Assembly: GCA_963837775.1 (NCBI GenBank)
Contig: CAWIOX010000030.1
Span: 62,001-126,000, forward strand
Source of the DNA: CAWIOX01 sp963837775
Lineage (GTDB): Bacteria; Pseudomonadota; Gammaproteobacteria; Burkholderiales; Burkholderiaceae_D
Direction of reading: 5' to 3'
Length of the DNA: 64,000 nt
Part shown: positions 18,230 through 28,692 of the stretch, piece after piece
How the letters are laid out: the number at the start of each line of letters is the position of its first letter
Position numbering within the stretch: position 1 is the stretch's first letter
Position numbers and translations under genes: made by a program
The notes under the pieces: generated by a model
Told to the model about the DNA's origin: nothing
Seen by the model: the letters and a program-made list of their open reading frames with translations, nothing else
The model's database searches: none

Positions 18230-18583
18230 TTATGCGGACACGGCGCTCGAATACTGTTCGAAGGCCGCCAGCGCATCGGCTGCATACATCAGCGACGGGC
18301 CGCCGCCCATGTAGACCGCCATGCCCAGGGTTTCTTCGACTTCGGCGCGGGTCGCACCGAGCTTGACCAGCGTCTGCACGTGGAAGCCGATGCAGGCGTC
18401 GCAGTGGGCGGCGATGCCCAGCGCCAGCGCCAGAAATTCCTTGGTTTTCTTGTCCAGCGCGCCGTCCTTGGTGGCGGCCTGGGCCAGCATGCTGAAGGCT
18501 TTCATCACCTCCGGCGTGTCGACGCGCAGTTTGGCGAGGGATTCGGAAACGGATTGGGTGATGTCGCGGTAATCCTTGCTCAT
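18230..18583 (-). CDS. Carboxymuconolactone decarboxylase / AhpD-family protein
   Basis: A 117-residue CMD-fold protein with the AhpD-type redox motif in AAHCDACIGFHVQTLVKLGA (CxxC followed by His). This makes a peroxidase-support or thiol-redox role more likely than lactone decarboxylation. C-terminal VYMGGGPSLMYAADAL is typical. It is divergent from the nitroreductase gene; a perfect FNR box lies between them but closer to the latter. Confidence 0.88.
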   Translation of the reverse strand: MSKDYRDITQSVSESLAKLRVDTPEVMKAFSMLAQAATKDGALDKKTKEFLALALGIAAHCDACIGFHVQTLVKLGATRAEVEETLGMAVYMGGGPSLMYAADALAAFEQYSSAVSA

Positions 18584-18740
18584 ATCAGGTCCTTGGGTGG
18601 GGGAAAGAGTCGGCTGGCGTAGGCGCTAGTGCGCCACGCATCAATGTGTAAATTGATATTATATTTATTTGTATATTGAGTCAACGACTGTTTGATGCCA
18701 AGCGGAGTGCCGGCACGCACAGCGGAAAGGCGCTGCAAGT

Positions 18741-18754
18741 TTGATTTTCATCAA
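18741..18754 (+). promoter_or_regulatory. FNR/ANR-type binding site before the nitroreductase gene
   Basis: TTGATTTTCATCAA is a perfect FNR/ANR consensus, ending 80 nt upstream of the ATG at 18835. An AT-rich stretch (18650-18690) on the other side may serve the divergent AhpD-like gene. Confidence 0.85.
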
Positions 18755-18834
18755 ATCCGACATCAGATCAGCGACCACAGTGGAAAGGGGAAAACAGCGA
18801 GAAAGGGGAGATCAGTCAGATCAAGGAGTTTTCG

Positions 18835-19509
18835 ATGAATACATTAACCAAAATGGCCCGAGGTTTTCTGGGGCAGCTCAAGCCGCGACCGGCGGTGGGC
18901 GACCTGCGCACGATGCTGGCCTTGCCTGCGGCCGAACAGCAGGGCGGAATGCCGCTGATGGAAGCATTCAAGGCGCGCAAATCGGGGCGGGAATTCAGCC
19001 CGGAGGCCTTGCCTGTGCAGCAACTATCGAATCTGTTGTGGGCCGCCATCGGGATCAACCGCGCCGAAACCGGCGGCCATACCGCGCCATCGGCGATGTT
19101 CGCCAACGAGATCGATGTCTATGTCGCGTTGCCGGAAGGCCTGTATTACTACGTGCCCGAGAGCCACGAGCTGCATCTGGTCGTTGCCAGCGATGTGCGG
19201 CCGGTCACCGGCTATCAGGATTTTGTCGATAACGCGCCGCTGGACCTGATTTATGTCGCCAATCATGGCCGCATGAAACTGATTCCGGAATCGCGCCGCG
19301 AGGCTTATGCGGCGACCTGCGTCGGCACCATCGCCCAGAATGTCTATCTGTACTGCGCCTCGACCGGACTGTCGACGGTATTGCGCGGCTGGTTCGACAG
19401 CAAGGCACTGGGCGCCGCGATGAGCCTGACCGCGGTGCAGCATATCGTGCTGGCCCAGACGGTCGGCCTGCCGGCCAGCTATGTCAAGCCTTCGGAGCTG
19501 CCGCATTGA
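18835..19509 (+). CDS. SagB/nitroreductase-family flavoprotein
   Basis: A 224-residue FMN-dependent nitroreductase-fold protein. The family pattern includes MEAFKARKSGREFSPEALP (the R..R FMN-binding N-terminus), LSNLLWAAIGINR and the C-terminal AVQHIVLAQTVGLP. The start at 18835 is preceded by AAGGAG. The FNR-type box upstream suggests anaerobic induction, reasonable for a flavin reductase. Natural substrate unknown. Confidence 0.88.
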   Translation: MNTLTKMARGFLGQLKPRPAVGDLRTMLALPAAEQQGGMPLMEAFKARKSGREFSPEALPVQQLSNLLWAAIGINRAETGGHTAPSAMFANEIDVYVALPEGLYYYVPESHELHLVVASDVRPVTGYQDFVDNAPLDLIYVANHGRMKLIPESRREAYAATCVGTIAQNVYLYCASTGLSTVLRGWFDSKALGAAMSLTAVQHIVLAQTVGLPASYVKPSELPH

Positions 19510-19526
19510 GCATCGCTGCGTAATAG

Positions 19527-20493
19527 TCAGAAGCGGGTCTGGCGTGCCGCCCGCAAAAAATTGTCGAGGATAGGCGTGCAGTCCAGCAGTTCGGCGCTGC
19601 CGGCGCGATGGAATTCCGGATGCCATTGCAGGCCCATCACGAACGGCGCCTTGCGATAGCGGATCGCCTCGACGATATTGTCGGGGCCGGTGGCCTCGAC
19701 CGTGATGTCGCGCCCCAGATCCTTCACCGCCTGATGGTGGATCGAATTGACCAGCGCCGCCGGCACGCCATTGAACAGCTGCGACAGTGACGAACCCTGC
19801 GGGAACTGGATCTGGTGATAATTGCTGTCGTAGGCTTCATTGACGTGCGCAATCGCTTCCGGCACATCGGAGGCGATGTCCTGGTACAGCGAGCCGCCGA
19901 AAGCGACGTTGATCAGCTGGCAGCCGCGGCAGATGCCGAGCACCGGCTTGCCGGCCTCGACGAACTCGTGCAGCAGTTCCAGCTCGTACATGTCGCGCGC
20001 GCGGTCGCCGTTCCATTCCGGACGGGTGGCCGAGGTCGAGTAGGTTTGCGGACAGACATCGGCGCCGCCCTGCAGCACCAGGCCATCCAGATGCCTGCGC
20101 ATAGTCGCGCAGCCGGATATTGCTCGGATGCAGCAGGCCGTTGGTATTGACGGTCGGGATCATGAACACCATCACATCGCGCGACATCACCCACTGCGCA
20201 ATCGACTCTTCCAGATACTGCAGGGTCTTGCTGCGCAAGCCGGTCGCGTCTGCCACCGGATGAAAGATGCGGGCCGAGACGCCGATTTTCAGCGTGCGCC
20301 GGGTCAGCCGCCGCACCGTATTGTCCGACAGCGCCTTGAGCCGGGCCATGACGATGTCCCGCAGATGGCTCCACGGCGTGTCGCTCTCGCGCTGATAGCG
20401 CGGCGGCGTGTCGAAAGCAGGCTGGTTGCGGCTGGCGCCGGTTTCGGGCGCAGTGCCGTTGGCAGCCGGTGTCTTGTCGTGATCGTCAGGCAT
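19527..20493 (-). CDS. Gamma-glutamyl-gamma-aminobutyrate hydrolase-like class I amidotransferase, one-base frameshift
   Basis: A glutamine-amidotransferase-fold peptidase of the C26/PuuD type, which cleaves gamma-glutamyl amides. The nucleophile Cys is in VLGICRGCQLINVAFGGSLY. His and Glu of the triad are in MGLQWHPEFHR. An unusual N-terminal extension of about 55 residues precedes the domain. The frame breaks near 20095; dropping the extra C in TATGCGCAGG joins LRDYA to RHLDGLVLQGGADV. Otherwise complete. The enzyme may act on polyamine or glutathione derivatives. Confidence 0.88.
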
Positions 20494-20983
20494 GGTGTCA
20501 GCTCAAAAAGATGCGATTGCAGTAAAGCAGCGCGCGCCCATCATCTGCCGGGGTTCGCGCTGCGACTGGTGAAAATCGATACAGGCGCAGTATAAGACAG
20601 CCGGATCGCAATGGAGTGCCGACAGCGCGCTGCCGCGCCCCCGCCAGGCTTTCATTTTTTAATAAAAATGATGGAGTATGTTTCAAAATAGTGGCATTGC
20701 CGCACGTATTCATTGGGCTGATAAATATACAGTGGGTAGTATATTTAAGGGCGAAAGATTCGGATTGGGTCCGCATTGCGGGAATATTCTGGCATTTTGG
20801 CAGACTGCTTGAGCGCGCATCAAGCAAGGCTTAAAAAAATAGCCAAACGGCAATTCTGACGTTCTTGTTATGGCTACAATAGCAGCGAGATGGATAGAGG
20901 GAAAGCAGCGCTGGTTCCATGTTCAACGCCACCGCACCATGTTCGTGCCACTGGATGCCCGAGCCGGGCAAGAAAGGTAATTC
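20494..20983. other. Divergent intergenic region with repeat copy 3
   Basis: About 490 bases between the divergent hydrolase and cysK genes. Apart from the repeat copy at 20673-20746, I see no gene. The remainder should hold both promoters. Confidence 0.5.
20673..20746 (+). repeat. GTAT-CCGCAC-ATAC repeat family, copy 3
   Basis: Anchors: GTAT 20676, CCGCAC 20700, ATAC 20727, GTAT 20739. Second-half palindrome AAATATAC...GTATATTT is perfect over 8 bp. This is the only copy not near a gene 3' end; it lies between divergent genes. Confidence 0.9.
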
Positions 20984-21916
20984 ATGAAAATCGCAAGCGA
21001 TGTCACCGCGCTGGTCGGCAATACGCCGCTGGTCCGTATCAACCGCATGGCGCAGGATGCGCCCGCCACCGTACTGGCGAAGCTGGAATTCTATAGTCCG
21101 GCGCACAGCGTCAAGGACCGGATCGGCGTGGCGATGATCGATGCGGCCGAACAGGCTGGCCTGATCAAGCCCGACACCATCATCGTCGAACCCACCAGCG
21201 GCAACACCGGCATCGCGCTGGCGATGGTGTGCGCGGCGCGCGGCTACCGCTGCGTGCTGACCATGCCCGACACCATGAGCCGCGAACGGCGCATGCTGTT
21301 GCGCGCCTATGGCGCCGAACTGGTGCTTACGCCCGGCAGCGAAGGCATGGCCGGCGCGATCAGGAAGGCCGAGGAAATGGTGGCCTCCGATGCGCGCTAT
21401 TTCCTGCCGCAGCAGTTCAAGAATCCGGCCAATCCCGACGTGCATCGGCGCACCACGGCCGAGGAGATCTGGCGCGATACCGACGGCCAGGCCGACATCC
21501 TGGTGGCCGGGATTGGCACCGGCGGCACCATCACCGGCGTGGGCGAAGTGCTGAAAGCGCGCAAGCCCGGCTTCCAGGTGATTGCGGTGGAGCCGGATGC
21601 GTCGCCGGTGCTGTCCGGCGGCGCCAAGGGGCCGCACCCGATCCAGGGCATCGGCGCCGGTTTCGTGCCGGATATCCTGAATACGCAGATTTACGACGAG
21701 GTGATCCGGGTCAAAAATGAGGATGCATTCGACACCGCACGCCGCGCCGCACGCGAAGAAGGCCTGCTGGTCGGCATCTCGTCCGGCGCTGCGCTGTGGG
21801 CCGCACTGGAAGTGGCGCGCCGCCCGGAGAATGCCGGCAAACTGATCGTGACCATCATCCCGTCGTTCGGCGAGCGTTATCTGAGCACCGCGCTGTACGC
21901 CGATCTGGTGGATTAA
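20984..21916 (+). CDS. cysK: Cysteine synthase A (O-acetylserine sulfhydrylase)
   Basis: PLP enzyme that makes L-cysteine from O-acetylserine and sulfide; 310 residues. The PLP lysine is in HSVKDRIGVAMI (near residue 43). The substrate loop TSGNTGIALAM follows, then the phosphate-binding GIGTGGTITGVGE and C-terminal GLLVGISSGAALWAA. These match CysK rather than CysM, though the two are close. AGAAAGG precedes the ATG, and an intrinsic terminator follows. Confidence 0.93.
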   Translation: MKIASDVTALVGNTPLVRINRMAQDAPATVLAKLEFYSPAHSVKDRIGVAMIDAAEQAGLIKPDTIIVEPTSGNTGIALAMVCAARGYRCVLTMPDTMSRERRMLLRAYGAELVLTPGSEGMAGAIRKAEEMVASDARYFLPQQFKNPANPDVHRRTTAEEIWRDTDGQADILVAGIGTGGTITGVGEVLKARKPGFQVIAVEPDASPVLSGGAKGPHPIQGIGAGFVPDILNTQIYDEVIRVKNEDAFDTARRAAREEGLLVGISSGAALWAALEVARRPENAGKLIVTIIPSFGERYLSTALYADLVD

Positions 21917-21959
21917 GCTTGAAGTCCGGCCTGTTCGAAGGCTGGCCCGCCACTTTCTG

Positions 21960-21987
21960 AAAACCAGCATGCGTGCTGGTTTTTTTT
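21960..21987 (+). terminator. Intrinsic terminator after cysK
   Basis: AACCAGCA pairs with TGCTGGTT around TGCG, followed by a run of T. It lies 44 nt after the cysK stop. Confidence 0.9.
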
Positions 21988-22129
21988 CGGCCTTCTGAGC
22001 CTGATTCGCACTCCCGAATCATGTGTCAGCCCGCCCCAAAGCGATGTATATTGTATTTGCGTTGACATGTGGAAATTTTTTAATCATTTTTGTTGCTCAG
22101 CGAACCTACCATCAGGGAATCGATATGAA

Positions 22130-23341
22130 TATGCTGGAGTGTGGTACGCGGTCAGTGGTGGCGAATGCGAGCGCTGTGGACGGGCGCAAAAGCCGGAGTC
22201 GTGGCTATTTTTTCCGCCACTGGATGGTGGCTGGCCTGTGCCTGTCCGGCATACTTTCCGGATATGCCAGGGACTGCCGCCATCGCATGCCAAATCGCCG
22301 GCCGCAAGTTCTGCTGAATCCTTGCTGGACGCGCAGCGGATTGTTGCCGCGGCGAGCATGCACAGTACCGACTGGCACGGTCCGCAATCCGGCCCGGCGG
22401 CCCAGCCGGGCAAAACCATTGCCTTTTTGGCGCAGGATCTGCGCAACGGCGGGATTCTCGGTGTTGCGCAAGGTGTGCGCGAAGCGGCAAAAGCCATCGG
22501 CTGGAACATCAAGGTATTCGATGCCGGCGGCACGGCTGCCGGCCGCAGCAAGATGATGGCGGACGCACTGACGGCACGGCCCGACGGCGTGATACTGGGC
22601 GGGGATGATGCCAGGGAAAATAGCGCTGCATTGGCGCAGTTTGCCAGTCGCGGCGTACCCATCGTCGGCTGGCACGTCGGATCGGTTCCGGGCCCGATTG
22701 CCGGCACCGCGGTCGCGATGAATGTCACCACTGATCCGATGGCGGTGGCGCGCGTGACTGCCATGTCGGCGCTGGCGCAGTCCAGGGGGCAGGCCGGGGT
22801 GGTGGTCTTCACCGACTCCCGGTTCGGGATCGCGATGGCCAAAGCCAATGCGATGGCAGACATCATCCGCGCCTGCAAGGGATGCACGCTGCTGGAGGTG
22901 CGCGACCTGGCGCTGTCCGAGAGCGGCGACAAGATGCCTGCGGCAACCACGGAACTGCTGGCCAAATACGGCAAGCGCTGGACCCATGCGCTGGCCATCA
23001 ACGATATCTACTTTGATTACGCGACCCCGGTGTTGACCAAGGCCGGCCTGCCCAGCAATGGACTCAGCCTGTTGTCGGCCGGTGATGGCAGCATGCCCGC
23101 CTTTCTGCGCATCCAGGCCAGGACTTTTCAGGCCGGCACCGTGGCCGAACCGCTCAATCTGCACGGCTGGCAGGTGGTCGATGAGCTGAACCGGCTGTTT
23201 GCACATCAGCCGGTCAGCGGCTTCGTGGCGCCGGTGCACCTGGTCACCGCCGACAATATTGCGTTCGACGGCGGCAAACGCCTGTTGTATGACCCGGACA
23301 ACGGCTACCGCGACATCTACCGGCGCATCTGGACGCGTTAA
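22130..23341 (+). CDS. Periplasmic sugar-binding-like protein (type 1 periplasmic binding fold), one-base frameshift
   Basis: Ribose/galactose-type periplasmic binding protein. A basic N-terminus followed by a hydrophobic core (YFFRHWMVAGLCLSGILSGY) looks like a signal peptide, but it is in a different frame from the domain that starts at DAQRIVAAASMHSTDW. One base appears missing near 22262-22280. The mature part has KTIAFLAQDLRNGGILGVAQ, ADALTARPDGVILGGDDARE and AINDIYFDYATPVLTKAGL. Its stop is 2 nt before the sensor kinase, so it is probably the ligand sensor of the same signalling unit and not part of an ABC transporter; no permease genes are nearby. Ligand unknown; the start (22124 or 22130) is uncertain. 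Confidence 0.8.
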   Translation, partial: YAGVWYAVSGGECERCGRAQKPESWLFFPPLDGGWPVPVRHTFRICQGLPPSHAKSPAASSAESLLDAQRIVAAASMHSTDWHGPQSGPAAQPGKTIAFLAQDLRNGGILGVAQGVREAAKAIGWNIKVFDAGGTAAGRSKMMADALTARPDGVILGGDDARENSAALAQFASRGVPIVGWHVGSVPGPIAGTAVAMNVTTDPMAVARVTAMSALAQSRGQAGVVVFTDSRFGIAMAKANAMADIIRACKGCTLLEVRDLALSESGDKMPAATTELLAKYGKRWTHALAINDIYFDYATPVLTKAGLPSNGLSLLSAGDGSMPAFLRIQARTFQAGTVAEPLNLHGWQVVDELNRLFAHQPVSGFVAPVHLVTADNIAFDGGKRLLYDPDNGYRDIYRRIWTR

Positions 23342-23343
23342 GA

Positions 23344-25485
23344 TTGAAAATTGGTATTTTGATAAAAATCATCCTGCACCGCCGCTTATTTTCAAGTCTG
23401 TTGCCGCAATCGCTGCGCGGGCAGTTCGTGCTTGCGCTGTCGATGCTGGTGCTGTTGATATTGACGGGCGGGATCATCGCGGTGGTTGCATTGCATACGT
23501 CGAATACGGCGATCCGGCAATTGGCGGAAGAACGGCTGGTACGGATGCAGGATGCGCAGGATATGCTGCAGCGTACCTTGCTGATCGAACGTGAAACCTA
23601 TCAGCTGCTGACCACAGCCTCTCTCGAAACGGTCCAGCTGAGCTACGCCGATATGATCAAGCAACTGGGGGTGCTTGACCAGCTGGTAGGACGGCTGGCC
23701 GCCGCCAGCAATGACATCGCGGTGCTTGACTTGCATCAGGCCGGCCAACTGTTCCGCAATACCGCCAATATCGTCGCGCAATTGCGCGAGAGTGCGCTGC
23801 AAAACGATGCGGCTTTCATGCAAATCCTGCGGGACCGCACGGCGCAGCTGCAGGCAGATCCGGCGCATGGCAACCTGGCGCGCGCGGTGTTGCTGTACCG
23901 TCTGCAAAGTAGCGAGCGCCGCGCTGAAGTGCAGCGTTTGCAGGCAGAGTTCATGCGCCAGGCCGATGCCGGCCGCCACCTGCCGGCATCGTTGCGTGCC
24001 GATCTGGCCGCTCTGCGTGCAGTGCCTCCGGACGCCATCAATCCAGACGCCCGCGATCTGTTTTCGCTACGCCTGAAGCTGGTCGGCGAGCTGGAGACGG
24101 TCGCGCATTTTCACGATGAGCTGCAGCAGCAGGCGATCGCATTGGTGACGGCAGCACGTTTGCAATCGACCAGCTCCACGCGCGAATATCAGGAAGCAGT
24201 ACAGCAACTGGTCGCCAGCGCCAGGCAGAACCAGTATTGGGTGCTGGCGCTGCTGGCCGGCAGCCTGTTGTTGGCATGGATGATCGCCCGCGTGTTTCTG
24301 GGACGGCATGTACTGGCCCGCCTGCAGCAGGTCAGCCACTACCTGCGCCAGGAAGGAAGCGCCGGTGCGCAACTGGCGGTGCCGGTGTACGGGCGCGACG
24401 AGATCGGCGACATGGCCCGTGCGGTAGAACAGTTTCTGCAAGACCGCCATCAACTCGAAGAACGGACCGCTGAATTAGGCGTGGCCAAAGAGCGCGCCGA
24501 GGTGGCGAACCGGGCCAAGAGCACCTTTCTGTCCAACATGAGTCACGAGCTGCGCACCCCGCTCAATGCGGTGCTGGGCTATGTTCAAATCCTGCGCCGG
24601 GCGCGGAATCTCGATGAGCGTCAAATTGCCGGTTTGAACACCATTGAGCAAAGCGGCGAGCATTTGCTGATGCTCATCAATGACCTGCTGGACTTGTCCA
24701 AGATCGAGGCCGGCAAGTTTGAACTCTATCCGAGTGCAGTCAATCTGCCCGACTTCCTGCGCGCTGTGATCGATATCGTCCACATCAAGGCGGAGCAGAA
24801 AGGCCTGTCGTGCATTCTTGACGTCGCAGCGGAGCTGCCGCCTACCGTGCTGCTGGATGAGAAGCGCTTGCGCCAGGTGCTGCTGAACCTGCTGGGCAAT
24901 GCGGTGAAGTTCACCGACGGCGGGCAGGTGACGTTGCGGGTGCAGAGTCTGGTCGATGGCGCGCAGCAGCCCAGGCTGATGTTTAGCGTGCAGGACACCG
25001 GGATCGGCATGAATCAGGATCAGCTGGAAACCATCTTCCAGCCTTTTGAACAGGTCGGCGAGGTACAGCGTCGCTGCGGCGGCACCGGTTTGGGACTGGC
25101 GATCAGCCGCCAGCTGGTGCGCCTGATGGGGAGCGAGATCGAGGTCGCCAGCCAGGCCGGCCAAGGAAGCTGTTTTCAATTCAGCTTGCCGCTTGCGGTG
25201 ATCGAGAGCGCAGCGGCAGCGGCAACCCAGCCTGCAGCGCCGGCAGCGGATGGCGCGGGAGCCGGTGCGCTGCTCGCACCGCCGCAGCAGGAGATCGAAA
25301 TCCTGCATCAGCTGGCTCTGGTGGGCAATATGCGCAACATTCGTCAACGCGCCGACTACCTCGCCGCACTCGATGCGCGCTATGCGCCTTTTGCCGATAA
25401 ATTGAGTCAGTTATCCAAAAGCTATCAGTCCCAAGCCATTCTGGACTTGGTGGAAAAATACGCAGAACGGAAAGTTACGCCATGA
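23344..25485 (+). CDS. Membrane sensor histidine kinase
   Basis: A 713-residue kinase starting with TTG at 23344, 2 nt after the binding-protein stop. It has TM1 near residues 27-55, a long periplasmic helical sensor, TM2 near 300-320, and HAMP (VYGRDEIGDMARAVEQFLQD). HisKA follows with phosphoacceptor in FLSNMSHELRTPLNAVLGY (His near 401), then the N, G1 and G2 boxes of the ATPase domain (LLNLLGNAVKFTDGG, DTGIGM, GGTGLGLAISRQLV). A C-terminal helical tail follows an Ala/Pro linker. It overlaps the next gene by ATGA. It most likely reads the bound state of the adjacent periplasmic protein. Confidence 0.9.
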   Translation: MKIGILIKIILHRRLFSSLLPQSLRGQFVLALSMLVLLILTGGIIAVVALHTSNTAIRQLAEERLVRMQDAQDMLQRTLLIERETYQLLTTASLETVQLSYADMIKQLGVLDQLVGRLAAASNDIAVLDLHQAGQLFRNTANIVAQLRESALQNDAAFMQILRDRTAQLQADPAHGNLARAVLLYRLQSSERRAEVQRLQAEFMRQADAGRHLPASLRADLAALRAVPPDAINPDARDLFSLRLKLVGELETVAHFHDELQQQAIALVTAARLQSTSSTREYQEAVQQLVASARQNQYWVLALLAGSLLLAWMIARVFLGRHVLARLQQVSHYLRQEGSAGAQLAVPVYGRDEIGDMARAVEQFLQDRHQLEERTAELGVAKERAEVANRAKSTFLSNMSHELRTPLNAVLGYVQILRRARNLDERQIAGLNTIEQSGEHLLMLINDLLDLSKIEAGKFELYPSAVNLPDFLRAVIDIVHIKAEQKGLSCILDVAAELPPTVLLDEKRLRQVLLNLLGNAVKFTDGGQVTLRVQSLVDGAQQPRLMFSVQDTGIGMNQDQLETIFQPFEQVGEVQRRCGGTGLGLAISRQLVRLMGSEIEVASQAGQGSCFQFSLPLAVIESAAAAATQPAAPAADGAGAGALLAPPQQEIEILHQLALVGNMRNIRQRADYLAALDARYAPFADKLSQLSKSYQSQAILDLVEKYAERKVTP

Positions 25486-28400
25486 ATCCGAGCACAATAC
25501 TTTGCTCACAAAATCCCACCATCCTGATCGTCGACGATACGCCTGCCAATCTGGCTGTGCTGGCAGATCATCTGGAGGAACGCGGCTTTCAGGTGGTGGT
25601 CGCGCAGGACGGTGAAGAAGGGCTGGAACGGGCGCAACTGGTGCGGCCGGACTTGATCCTGCTCGATGTGATGATGCCGGGGATCGATGGTTTCGAGACC
25701 TGCCGCCGCTTGAAACTGGCCGCGGGCAGCAAGGATATCCCGGTGATTTTCATGACGGCGCTGGCCGAGACCAGCGACAAGGTGAAAGGCTTCGAGGTGG
25801 GTGGGGTCGATTATGTGACCAAGCCGTTTCGGATTGAAGAGGTGCTGGTCCGCATCAAAACCCATCTGGCGTTGCGCGCGATGCAGCAACAACTCGCGGC
25901 GCAAAACCTGCAACTGCAACAGGAGGCCACGGTGCGGCTGCGGGCGCAGCAGGATATCCAGTACCTGATGCAGGAGCAGCAAACCATTCTTGACAATGCC
26001 GGGGTTGGCATTGCCTTTCTCAAGGAGCGCCATATTGTGCGCTGCAATCAGGAGTTTGCTGCCATGTTCGGGTACCGGGTGGATGCGTTGCTTGGCACCT
26101 CGACCCGTGCACTGCACGCCTCGGATGAGATCTTTGAGAGCTGCGGCAAGGAGGTGTATGCGCGCCATCGGAAGGGGCGCGGCATATTCAGGCGATGCGC
26201 AATACCGGCGCTGCGACGGCAGCCTTTTTTGGGCCGACATAACCGTGACCGCGATTGATTCGGCTGATCTGTCACAAGGGATGATCTGTGTCGCGCACGA
26301 CATCGATCAGCGCAAGCTTGTCGAACAGGCATTGCTCGAAAGCGAAAAGCGATTTCGACGCCTGACGGAACTGTCGACCGAGTGGTATTGGGAGCAGGAC
26401 GAGAGTTTCCAGTTCACGTTGATGTCGGCCGGTATCCAGATCAATGGCGGACCCGATCCGGAAGAATTTCTCGGCAAGACCCGCTGGGAGCTCAATACCG
26501 AGAAAGGCCAGGACGAATGGGCGGCGCACAGGACCGTGCTGGAAACGCACCAGACTTTTTCCGACTTTGAATATACGGCACGGTTCAAGAACAACAGCGT
26601 GCACTGGTTCAGCATCAGCGGTGAACCGCTGTTCGATGCTGATGGCAGGTTCGGCGGTTACCGGGGTACCGGAAAGTACATCACCGAGCGCAAGAGGGCC
26701 GAACTGTTGCGCAGCGAGCAAACCAGGGTGCTTGAAATGATCGCGACCAGCACACCACTGGAACAGGTGCTCGAAAGCCTGATGGTGTTGATGGAATCCC
26801 AGCTGGAAGGAATGATGGCGTCCATCCTGCTGCTGGACGACGACGGCCTGCACCTGCGGCATGGTGCAGGCCCCAGCCTGCCGCTGGCATACACGCAGGC
26901 GATTGACGGTGTCAGCATCGGCCCGCAGGTCGGCTCCTGCGGTACCGCCATCTACCGGCGCGAGCAGGTCATCGTCAGCGATATCCTGCAAGACCCGCTG
27001 TGGGACGATTACCGGGCACTGGTTGCGCCGCATGGGCTGCGCAGTTGCTGGTCAACACCGATCATTACGCATCAGGGCAAGCTGCTGGGGACGTTTGCGC
27101 TGTACTCGCAAGAAGTGCGCACGCCGACCCCGACTGAAGCACAGCTGATCGAGATGGCGACCCGGATTGCCGGCATCGCGATCGAGCGCCGGGACACCGA
27201 ACAGCGCATTAGCCACATGGCACACCACGATGCGCTGACCGGGCTGCCGAATCGCACGCTGCTGGAGGACAGGCTCAAGCAGGCGGCGTTGTATGCGCAG
27301 CGCTACGGCCGGCTGGTGACGGTGGCGTTCATGGATCTGGACAATTTCAAATTGATCAACGACAGCCTGGGACATAACGCCGGGGATGAAGTGCTCAAAA
27401 CCGTGGCGAATCGCATGAAACAATGCGTGCGCGCGACCGACACGGTGGTGCGCCTGGGTGGCGATGAATTCGTGATCGTCCTGTTCGATCAGCCGAACCA
27501 GGCAGAGGCCATCACGCCGACACTGCAAAAAATCCGCGACACCATCGCGCAAGCGATTTATGTCGGCGGCCAAAAATTGCAGGTGACCTGCAGCATGGGC
27601 CTGGCAACCTATCCGAATGATGGCGCCGATATCGAAACGCTGCTGATGAACGCGGATGCGGCGATGTACCGCGCCAAGGAACTGGGTCGCAACAATTACC
27701 AGTTCTATACGGCCGAGATGAATGCCAAAGTGCATGAAAAACTGGCGCTGCAGGATGGGCTGCGCAATGCGATTGCCGGCAGCGAGTTCCTGCTGCTGTA
27801 CCAGCCGCAAGTCAATCTGCAATCGGGACAGATCTTCGGCGTGGAGGCGCTGATCCGCTGGCAGCACCCGGCGCTGGGCATGGTTGCTCCTGCAAAGTTC
27901 ATTCCGCTGGCGGAGGAAACCGGCTTGATCGTGCCGATCGGCGATTGGGTGCTGCGCACCGCTTGCCGGCAAAACAAGGCATGGCAGGACGCCGGCCTGC
28001 CGCCGATCACGATGTCGGTGAATGTGTCGGCGCGTCAGTTCAAGGAAAAGAGCCTGGTCAGCCGGGTCGCCTACGCGTTGCAGGAAAGCGGGCTGGAAGC
28101 CAGGTATCTCGAACTGGAGCTGACTGAAAGCCTGATCATGCAGGATCTGCAGCAGGCGATAGCGACGATGCGGGAACTGCAAGTGATGGGCGTCCAGCTC
28201 TCCATCGATGATTTCGGCACCGGTTATTCCAGCCTCAGTGCGCTGAAAAGCTTTCCCATTTCCAGGCTGAAGATCGACCAGTCTTTCGTGCGCGACCTGT
28301 CCGATGATGAGGATGACAAAGCGATCGTGATGGCGGTGATTTCATTGGGGCACAAACTGAATCTGAGAGTCATCGCCGAAGGCGTCGAAACCGGACAGCA

Positions 28401-28515
28401 GCTGGCGTTTTTGCGCGACAACGATTGCGATGAAATGCAGGGCTATCATTTCAGCAAGCCGGTTTCAGCCGATGAAATCACCGCATTGTTTGAAACCGCT
28501 GGAGCAAGTAAGTAA
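25482..28515 (+). CDS. Response regulator with PAS, GAF, GGDEF and EAL domains, one-base frameshift
   Basis: About 1,010 residues. Order: receiver domain (Asp62 in LILLDVMMPGIDG), coiled linker, a PAS domain, a second PAS (FRRLTELSTEWYWEQDESF), GAF (LLDDDGLHLRHGAGPSLPLA), GGDEF (RLGGDEFVIVLF, intact) and EAL (VEALIRWQHP, DDFGTGYSSLSALK). It should both make and degrade cyclic-di-GMP. The frame changes near 26178: an extra G in AAGGGGCGCGG separates RHRKG from AAYSGDAQYRRCDGSLFW. The start overlaps the kinase stop (ATGA), so it is the kinase's cognate output. Confidence 0.9.
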
Positions 28516-28692
28516 CAACTGTCCTGGAAGCAGCCAGTAAGCAGGGAAGTTCTTTTTGGCGGCAGCATCAGAATCTCCGTGATATTCATTTTGTGAATGG
28601 TTAATATCACAAAGTAAAATTTGATTTATATCTTCTGTGTCGTATACTCGTATTGCAGTGCAACAAACCAGACTTCACAGAAGGAGTAAATC

